A stretch of 64,000 bases of DNA from Allobosea sp035944375 (GTDB lineage Bacteria > Pseudomonadota > Alphaproteobacteria > Rhizobiales > Beijerinckiaceae). Below, piece after piece: positions 58,827 through 64,000 of this stretch. The notes below the pieces were generated by a model that was not told the DNA's origin, searched no databases, and saw only the letters and a list, made by a program, of their open reading frames with translations. Position 1 is the stretch's first letter; each line of letters opens with the position of its first letter. Where the stretch lies: NCBI RefSeq assembly GCF_035944375.1, contig NZ_DASZBE010000001.1. One strand, given 5' to 3'. The position numbers were made by a program, and so were the translations under genes.

Positions 58827-59039
58827 TCAGGCGCTCGCCGCCACGGTCTTCAACCGCTGCAGCGTCTTGATGCGGGCGATGTCCTTGCGGACCTCGGTCA
58901 CCCGGGCGGTGTTCTCGAGCTGGCCGGTGGCCTTCTGGAAGCGCAGGTTGAACTGCTCCTTCTTCAGCTTGAGCAGCTCGTCCTGAAGCAGGTCGGTGCT
59001 CATGGCCTTCAGGTCGGACAGGCGTTGCGAAGCTTTCAT
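58827..59039 (-). CDS. rpmC: 50S ribosomal protein L29
   Basis: 70 aa (E. coli 63). MKASQRLSDLKAMSTDLLQD opens it. LKKEQFNLRFQKATGQLENT is conserved; the two-helix fold interacts near the exit tunnel. The start at 59039 has GGGAGGACGAG upstream. It follows rplP by 14 bp. Confidence 0.96.
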   Translation of the reverse strand: MKASQRLSDLKAMSTDLLQDELLKLKKEQFNLRFQKATGQLENTARVTEVRKDIARIKTLQRLKTVAASA

Positions 59040-59053
59040 CTCGTCCTCCCTTC

Positions 59054-59467
59054 TTACTCGGCGATGCGCTGGATAAAGCGCGTCTTGATCGGCAGCTTGG
59101 CGGCGCCCAGGCGCATGGCCTCGCGGGCCGTCTCTTCCGGGACGCCGTCGATCTCGAACATGATCCGGCCCGGCTTGACCTTGGCTGCCCAGAATTCAGG
59201 CGCGCCCTTGCCCTTGCCCATGCGGACTTCGGTCGGCTTCTTCGACACCGGCACGTCCGGGAAGATCCGGATCCAGACACGGCCGGCGCGCTTCATGGCA
59301 CGGGTGATCGCGCGGCGGGCCGCCTCGATCTGCCGGGCGGTGACCCGCTCCGGCTCCTGGGCCTTGAGGCCGAACTGGCCGAAGTTCAAATCCGTGCCGC
59401 CCTTGGCGACGCCGGAGATGCGTCCCTTGAACTGCTTGCGGAATTTCGTCTTCTTAGGTTGCAACAT
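59054..59467 (-). CDS. rplP: 50S ribosomal protein L16
   Basis: 137 aa (E. coli 136). MLQPKKTKFRKQFKGRISGV is the usual start. The conserved RVWIRIFPDVPVSKKPTEVR and GKGKGAPEFWAAKVKPGRIM are intact. It lies 18 bp after rpsC. Confidence 0.98.
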   Translation of the reverse strand: MLQPKKTKFRKQFKGRISGVAKGGTDLNFGQFGLKAQEPERVTARQIEAARRAITRAMKRAGRVWIRIFPDVPVSKKPTEVRMGKGKGAPEFWAAKVKPGRIMFEIDGVPEETAREAMRLGAAKLPIKTRFIQRIAE

Positions 59468-59485
59468 GGCTCTTCTCGATCAGCC

Positions 59486-60193
59486 TTATGCATGCTCGCG
59501 ACGATGGCCACCGCCGGAACGGCCGCCCTCGTCTGCCATGCGCTTGTCCTGGGCCATCGGGTCGTGTTCGAGGATCTCGCCCTTGAAGATCCAGACCTTG
59601 ATGCCGCACGTGCCGTAGGTGGTGAAGGCGGTACCGACACCATAGTCCACATCGGCGCGCAGCGTGTGCAGCGGCACCCGCCCCTCGCGATACCACTCGA
59701 GGCGCGCGATTTCGGCGCCGCCGAGACGGCCCGAGCAGTTGATGCGGATGCCCTCGGCGCCCAGGCGCATGGCCGACTGCACGGCGCGCTTCATGGCGCG
59801 ACGGAAGGCGACGCGGCGCTCGAGCTGCTGCGCGATCGAGTCGGCGACCAGCGTGGCGTCGATCTCGGGCTTGCGCACCTCGACGATGTTGATCGTCACG
59901 TCGGCCTTGGTGAGCTTCATCACCGACTTGCGCAGCTTCTCGATGTCGGCGCCCTTCTTGCCGATCACCACGCCCGGACGCGCCGAGTGAATGGTGACCC
60001 GGCACTTCTTGTGCGGGCGCTCGATGATGATCTTGGAGATCGCGGCCTGCTTCAGCATCTTCATGAGGGAGGCGCGGATCGCCATGTCCTCATGCAGAAG
60101 CTTGCCGTACTCGCCCTTCTGCGCGAACCAGCGGGAATCCCAGGTCCGGTTGATGCCGAGGCGAAGCCCGATCGGATTGATTTTCTGACCCAT
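59486..60193 (-). CDS. rpsC: 30S ribosomal protein S3
   Basis: 235 aa (E. coli 233). MGQKINPIGLRLGINRTWDS is the start. A KH type 2 domain has VVIGKKGADIEKLRKSVMKL; MKRAVQSAMRLGAEGIRINC is in the C-terminal half. The extreme C-terminus is rich in Gly, Arg and His. It follows rplV by 10 bp. Confidence 0.98.
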   Translation of the reverse strand: MGQKINPIGLRLGINRTWDSRWFAQKGEYGKLLHEDMAIRASLMKMLKQAAISKIIIERPHKKCRVTIHSARPGVVIGKKGADIEKLRKSVMKLTKADVTINIVEVRKPEIDATLVADSIAQQLERRVAFRRAMKRAVQSAMRLGAEGIRINCSGRLGGAEIARLEWYREGRVPLHTLRADVDYGVGTAFTTYGTCGIKVWIFKGEILEHDPMAQDKRMADEGGRSGGGHRREHA

Positions 60194-60203
60194 CGTTCTC
60201 TCC

Positions 60204-60587
60204 TCAGGCCTTCGCAGCCTGGACTTCGCGCACCACGATCGTGATGTTGGCGAACGGCTTCAGGATGCGGGCGCCACGACCGCGAGCGCGGGCATGGAAG
60301 CGCTTCATCACGAGCGCCTTGCCGACGAAGGCCTGGGCCACGACGAGATCGTCGACGTCGAGATCATGATTGTTCTCGGCGTTGGCGATCGCGCTCTGCA
60401 GGCACTTGCGCACGTCCAGCGAGATCCGCTTGCGCGAAAACTCGAGGTCGGCGAGCGCGGTAGCGACCTTCTTGCCCCGGATCAGCTGGGCGACGAGGTT
60501 GAGCTTCTGCGGCGAGACGCGAAGGTTGCGGGCGACCGCGACGGCTTCGTTCTCGGGCAGCGCACGGGGGGCGGATGCTTTACCCAT
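60204..60587 (-). CDS. rplV: 50S ribosomal protein L22
   Basis: 127 aa (E. coli 110), with an N-terminal extension MGKASAPRALPENEAVAVAR. LRVSPQKLNLVAQLIRGKKV is conserved; the beta hairpin near ARGRGARILKPF lines the exit tunnel, where macrolide-resistance changes occur in other species. It lies 3 bp after rpsS. Confidence 0.97.
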   Translation of the reverse strand: MGKASAPRALPENEAVAVARNLRVSPQKLNLVAQLIRGKKVATALADLEFSRKRISLDVRKCLQSAIANAENNHDLDVDDLVVAQAFVGKALVMKRFHARARGRGARILKPFANITIVVREVQAAKA

Positions 60588-60590
60588 GGC

Positions 60591-60869
60591 TTACTTCCTC
60601 TTCGCCTTCTTGTCGGCGGCATGGCCGTGGAAGGTGCGCGTCGGCGAGAACTCGCCGAACTTGTGGCCCACCATTTCCTCGGACACGTTCACCGGCACAT
60701 GCTTGTGGCCGTTGTAGACGCCGAACGTCAGACCGACGAACTGCGGAAGGATCGTGGAGCGACGGCTCCAGATCTTGATGACCTCGGACCGGGCCGCCGA
60801 ACGGGCGACCTCGGCCTTTTTCAGAAGGTATCCGTCGACAAACGGACCTTTCCAAAGCGAACGCGCCAT
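60591..60869 (-). CDS. rpsS: 30S ribosomal protein S19
   Basis: 92 aa, as in E. coli. MARSLWKGPFVDGYLLKKAE is the typical start, and RRSTILPQFVGLTFGVYNGH is the conserved core. It follows rplB by 8 bp. Confidence 0.98.
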   Translation of the reverse strand: MARSLWKGPFVDGYLLKKAEVARSAARSEVIKIWSRRSTILPQFVGLTFGVYNGHKHVPVNVSEEMVGHKFGEFSPTRTFHGHAADKKAKRK

Positions 60870-60877
60870 GACGGACC

Positions 60878-61720
60878 TCAGTTCTTCTTCTTGCGGGCGT
60901 GACGGCTCGACACGATGAACGTATCGGTCCGCTTGTTCGAGCGGGTCTTCTTGCCCTTGGTCGGGAGACCCCAGGGCGTGACCGGATGACGGCCACCCGA
61001 GGTGCGGCCTTCGCCGCCGCCATGGGGATGGTCGACCGGGTTCATCGAGACACCGCGGTTATGCGGGCGACGGCCGAGCCAGCGCGAGCGACCCGCCTTG
61101 CCGTCGTTCCGGTTCATGTGGTCGGGGTTCGAGACCGCGCCCACGGTAGCATAGCACAGGCCGCTGATCAGGCGCTGCTCGCCCGAGTTCAGGCGGACGA
61201 TGACGTAACCCTGATCGCGACCGACGATCTGGGCATAGTTGCCGGCCGAACGGGCCAACTGACCACCCTTGCCGATCTTCAGCTCGACATTGTGGACGAT
61301 CGTGCCGATCGGCAGCGAGCCCATCGGGGCTGCATTGCCGGGCTTCACGTCGACCGACGGACCGGACACGACGCTGTCGCCGACGGCGAGGCGCTGCGGG
61401 GCCAGGATATAGGCCTGCTCGCCGTCGCTGTACTTGATCAGCGCGATGAACGCCGTGCGGTTGGGATCATACTCCAGCCGCTCGACGACGGCCGGAATGC
61501 CGTCCTTGCCGCGACGCTTGAAGTCGATCAGGCGCAGCGTCCGCTTGTGTCCACCGCCGCGGAAGCGGACGGTGATGCGGCCGAGATTGTTGCGGCCGCC
61601 TGAGGACGACTTGCCCTCCGTCAGCACCTTCAGCGGCTTGCCCTTGTAGAGCTCGCTGCGGTCGACGATCACGAGCTGGCGAAGGCTCGGCGTGACCGGC
61701 TTGAAATGCTTCAAAGCCAT
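60878..61720 (-). CDS. rplB: 50S ribosomal protein L2
   Basis: 280 aa (E. coli 273). MALKHFKPVTPSLRQLVIVD is the start. RGVSMNPVDHPHGGGEG, the peptidyl-transferase-centre loop with the conserved His, is intact. It follows rplW by 15 bp. Confidence 0.98.
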   Translation of the reverse strand: MALKHFKPVTPSLRQLVIVDRSELYKGKPLKVLTEGKSSSGGRNNLGRITVRFRGGGHKRTLRLIDFKRRGKDGIPAVVERLEYDPNRTAFIALIKYSDGEQAYILAPQRLAVGDSVVSGPSVDVKPGNAAPMGSLPIGTIVHNVELKIGKGGQLARSAGNYAQIVGRDQGYVIVRLNSGEQRLISGLCYATVGAVSNPDHMNRNDGKAGRSRWLGRRPHNRGVSMNPVDHPHGGGEGRTSGGRHPVTPWGLPTKGKKTRSNKRTDTFIVSSRHARKKKN

Positions 61721-61735
61721 GTTTGCGATCCTTCC

Positions 61736-62044
61736 TTACAGGCCCGTGGTCACGTCGATGGAGTGACCTTCCTCGAGGGTCACGACCGCCTTCTTGACGT
61801 CGGCGCGCTGGCCGAGACGGCCGCGGAAGACCTTCATCTTGCCCTCGGTGACGAGCGTGTTGACGCTCTTCACCTTGACATCGAACAGCTTCTCGATCGC
61901 CGCCTTGATCTGCGGCTTCGTCGCGGTCTTGGCGACCTTGAAGACGACCTTGTTGTGCTCGGAGAGCATCGTCGCCTTCTCGGTGATCACCGGCCCACGA
62001 ATGACGTCGTAATGGCGCGGGTCCATGGTCTTGGCCTGGCTCAT
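61736..62044 (-). CDS. rplW: 50S ribosomal protein L23
   Basis: 102 aa (E. coli 100). RHYDVIRGPVITEKATMLSE opens the family region; the start is MSQAKTMDPRHYD (Met7 is a possible alternative). The ATGA with rplD is a 4 nt overlap. L23 provides the docking site for trigger factor and SRP at the tunnel exit. Confidence 0.97.
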   Translation of the reverse strand: MSQAKTMDPRHYDVIRGPVITEKATMLSEHNKVVFKVAKTATKPQIKAAIEKLFDVKVKSVNTLVTEGKMKVFRGRLGQRADVKKAVVTLEEGHSIDVTTGL

Positions 62045-62661
62045 GTGAAGCGCGCCTCCAGCGCATCGACAGCCGCGCGCGTCAGGACGAGCTTGTCGCG
62101 GCGCAGGATGTCATAAACGTTGATGCCCTGGATCGGCAGGACGTCGACATTCGGGATCGAACGCGCCGCCAGGCCGAAATTCACGTCGATCTCGGCACCG
62201 CCGATCACCAGCGCGCTGGACAGCTCCATCTTGCCGAAATGGCCGAGCAGGAGCTTGGTCTTCGGCTCGGAGAGCTTGGCGTCATCGAGGATGATGATGC
62301 CGCCATCCTTGGCCTTGGCCGAGAGCGCGTGGCGCAGGGCCAGCGCACGGACCTTCTTGGGCAGGTCGTGGGCATGGTCGCGCACGACCGGACCGAAGGC
62401 CTTGCCGCCGCCGCGGAACTGCGGAGCGGACGCCGCGCCGTGACGGGCGCCACCGGTGCCCTTCTGCTTGTAGATCTTCTTGCGGGTGCGGTCGACTTCC
62501 GACCGGCCCTTCGACTTGTGCGTGCCGGCGCGGCGCTTGGCGAGCTGATAGCGCACCATGCGGGCCAGGATGTCGGCGCGCGGCTCGAGGCCGAAGATCG
62601 CGTCCGAGAGCTCGACCGAACCGGCCGAGCCACCTTCGAGGGTGGTGATATCGAGCTTCAT
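62041..62661 (-). CDS. rplD: 50S ribosomal protein L4
   Basis: 206 aa (E. coli 201). KGRSEVDRTRKKIYKQKGTG and GARHGAASAPQFRGGGKAFG are the L4 signatures. The ATG at 62661 overlaps the rplC stop (TGATG). In E. coli L4 represses the S10 operon; no leader hairpin was identified here. Confidence 0.97.
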   Translation of the reverse strand: MKLDITTLEGGSAGSVELSDAIFGLEPRADILARMVRYQLAKRRAGTHKSKGRSEVDRTRKKIYKQKGTGGARHGAASAPQFRGGGKAFGPVVRDHAHDLPKKVRALALRHALSAKAKDGGIIILDDAKLSEPKTKLLLGHFGKMELSSALVIGGAEIDVNFGLAARSIPNVDVLPIQGINVYDILRRDKLVLTRAAVDALEARFT

Positions 62662-63386
62662 CACGCGTTCTCCTCAACCGTCTCGGCTGCGGGAGCCGGC
62701 GCATCGCCGCCATTCAGCTTGAACTTGCCCGGAAGCGGAGCATCCTTGGGCAGAGCGCGCTTGATCGCGTCGCGGACATGGATCCAGCCGCCAGCATGAC
62801 CGGGAACGGCGCCCTCGACCAGGATCAGGCCGCGCTCGACATCCGTCTGGACGACGCGCAGGTTCTGAGTGGTGACGCGCTCGGTGCCGAGATGGCCGGG
62901 CATCTTCTTGTTCTTGAAGGTCTTGCCGGGGTCCTGACGTCCGCCGGTCGAACCGATCGAGCGGTGCGAGACCGAGACGCCGTGGGTGGCACGCAGACCG
63001 CCGAAGTTCCAGCGCTTCATGCCGCCGGCGAAGCCCTTGCCGAGCGTCGTGCCGCTGACATCGACGAACTGGCCGACGACGAAGTGGTCGGCCGTCAGTT
63101 CGGCGCCGACCGGGATCAGCGCATCGTCGCTGACGCGGAATTCGACGACCTTGCGCTTGGGCTCGACCTTGGCGACGGCGAAATGGCCGCGCTCAGCCTT
63201 CGAGACATTCTTGACCTTGGCCGTGCCCGTGCCGAGCTGAACGGCGACATAGCCGTTCTTCTCGATCGTGCGGTGAGCGACGACCTGGCAATTATCGAGC
63301 TTCAGCACGGTGACCGGGATATGTTCGCCGGCATCGGTGAAGATGCGGGTCATCCCGACTTTCTGTGCAATCACACCGGAACGCAT
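62661..63386 (-). CDS. rplC: 50S ribosomal protein L3
   Basis: 241 aa, longer than E. coli (209) because of a C-terminal extension (LNGGDAPAPAAETVEENA). MRSGVIAQKVGMTRIFTDAG is the start. SHRSIGSTGGRQDPGKTFKN with KKMPGHLGTERVT is the peptidyl-transferase loop. It follows rpsJ after 73 bp. Confidence 0.97.
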   Translation of the reverse strand: MRSGVIAQKVGMTRIFTDAGEHIPVTVLKLDNCQVVAHRTIEKNGYVAVQLGTGTAKVKNVSKAERGHFAVAKVEPKRKVVEFRVSDDALIPVGAELTADHFVVGQFVDVSGTTLGKGFAGGMKRWNFGGLRATHGVSVSHRSIGSTGGRQDPGKTFKNKKMPGHLGTERVTTQNLRVVQTDVERGLILVEGAVPGHAGGWIHVRDAIKRALPKDAPLPGKFKLNGGDAPAPAAETVEENA

Positions 63387-63459
63387 CGGTGCATACCTTC
63401 CCTTGGGGTCATACTCATCCAGCCAAAACGCTGGAGGCAGAGGACCCGGCTAAAACGGA

Positions 63460-63768
63460 TCAGAGCTTGATTTCGACGTCGACGCCGGCGGCGAGATCGA
63501 GCTTCATGAGGGCGTCGACCGTCTGCGGGGTCGGGTCGACGATGTCGAGAACCCGCTTGTGGGTCCGCATTTCGAACTGCTCGCGCGACTTCTTGTCGAT
63601 GTGCGGCGAGCGGTTGACCGTGAACTTCTCGATGAGCGTGGGCAGCGGGATGGGGCCGCGGACCTGGGCGCCCGTCCTCTTCGCGGTCGACACGATCTCG
63701 CGCGTCGAAGCGTCGAGAATGCGGTGGTCGAACGCCTTGAGGCGGATCCGGATGTTCTGACCGTTCAT
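63460..63768 (-). CDS. rpsJ: 30S ribosomal protein S10
   Basis: 102 aa (E. coli 103). MNGQNIRIRLKAFDHRILDA starts the S10 operon; RSPHIDKKSREQFEMRTHKR is conserved. It also acts as NusE in antitermination. It lies 69 bp after tuf, with an imperfect hairpin between. Confidence 0.98.
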   Translation of the reverse strand: MNGQNIRIRLKAFDHRILDASTREIVSTAKRTGAQVRGPIPLPTLIEKFTVNRSPHIDKKSREQFEMRTHKRVLDIVDPTPQTVDALMKLDLAAGVDVEIKL

Positions 63769-63793
63769 GGTCTTATCTTCCTCGTGACGTGAA

Positions 63794-63823
63794 AGGGCGG
63801 AGGCCCGGCAGGGCCTGCGCCCT
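63794..63823 (-). other. Hairpin between tuf and rpsJ
   Basis: On the minus strand AGGGCGCAGGCCC-TGCC-GGGCCTCCGCCCT, a 13 bp stem with one mismatch. It is followed by TTCACGTC with no T-tract, so it may attenuate rather than end transcription between tuf and the S10 operon. Confidence 0.5.
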
Positions 63824-63837
63824 CACGAAAACGCTGT

Positions 63838-64000
63838 TCAAGCGATGATGCTGGCGACGACGCCGGCGCCGACGGTGCGGCCGCCTTCGCGGATGGCGAA
63901 GCGCAGCTTCTCCTCCATCGCGATCGGCACGATCAGGTGCACTTCCATGGCGATGTTGTCGCCCGGCATCACCATCTCCGTGCCTTCCGGCAGATGCACC
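63838..64000 (-). CDS. tuf: Elongation factor Tu, C-terminal part (runs off the right edge)
   Basis: The last 53 residues of EF-Tu are visible, ending EGGRTVGAGVVASIIA. VMPGDNIAMEVHLIVPIAME is the domain-3 segment that contacts aminoacyl-tRNA. The stop is complementary to 63838-63840. Its position directly upstream of rpsJ is usual for the str-S10 order. The N-terminal GTPase domain lies outside the window. Confidence 0.97.
   Translation of the reverse strand, partial: VHLPEGTEMVMPGDNIAMEVHLIVPIAMEEKLRFAIREGGRTVGAGVVASIIA

Overview
The window is a GC-rich chromosomal segment of an alphaproteobacterium, most likely a Hyphomicrobiales (Rhizobiales) member close to Bosea or Methylobacterium. 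I infer this from the argS-dgt-erpA order, the poly-hydroxybutyrate phasin, the dense set of alphaproteobacterial DUF families, the short intergenic palindromes typical of this order, and an alpha ribosomal operon without rpsD. There are no phage, plasmid, transposase, CRISPR or rRNA genes. One tRNA (Leu, anticodon GAG) is present. Almost all genes are core or soft-core; the least typical one is a class 3 lipase-like lipoprotein near 40-41 kb.

Layout. 0-9 kb: argS (cut by the left edge) and dgt, divergent to the Fe-S protein erpA; a double cold-shock-domain protein; a LysE exporter; DUF3429; a sirtuin; an aminotransferase; a DoxX-like protein; a small secreted protein; a UxaA-family hydro-lyase. 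9-15 kb: a phasin with a clear promoter and terminator, a D,D-carboxypeptidase with a SPOR domain, a translationally coupled VWA-like/J-domain pair whose J domain resembles mitochondrial Pam18/Tim14, panC, DUF1489 and an SDR. 15-26 kb: mccA, a CDF-like protein, a second SDR, a GGDEF-EAL protein, small DUF proteins, mccB, lipB and a stand-alone FliN/SpoA-domain protein. 26-35 kb: tRNA-Leu, mgtE, two tandem GH25 lysozymes, a CorA/ZntB transporter, ivd, a gamma-glutamylcyclotransferase-like protein, a rhodanese and small membrane proteins. 35-49 kb: YdcF, LprI-like, GST, pccA, a hypothetical protein, lipase, HAD phosphatase, a PsiF-like repeat protein, rluC-crcB, a porin, rarA and a DegP/Q protease. 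49-64 kb: the complete S10-spc-alpha ribosomal cluster on the minus strand, from tuf (cut by the right edge) to rplQ.

How the genes work together. mccA, mccB and ivd supply three steps of leucine breakdown, and pccA serves propionyl-CoA; here they are separate single genes on both strands rather than one operon. The ribosomal block is one long transcription unit with many 1-8 nt overlaps. It has a good sigma-70-type promoter ahead of rpsM, and several gaps contain strong hairpins.

The most striking non-coding structure is a set of 75-155 bp palindromic elements in four sequence families (A-D), nine copies in all. Every copy lies directly 3' of a gene. Every convergent gene gap longer than about 75 bp in the window holds one. 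A fifth, shorter family (E) has a copy inside the ribosomal operon between rpsQ and rplN. I did not find a clearly new multigene system. The best candidates for follow-up are the Pam18-like J-protein/VWA pair, the triple PsiF-like repeat protein with an AT-rich inverted repeat upstream, and the palindromic elements.
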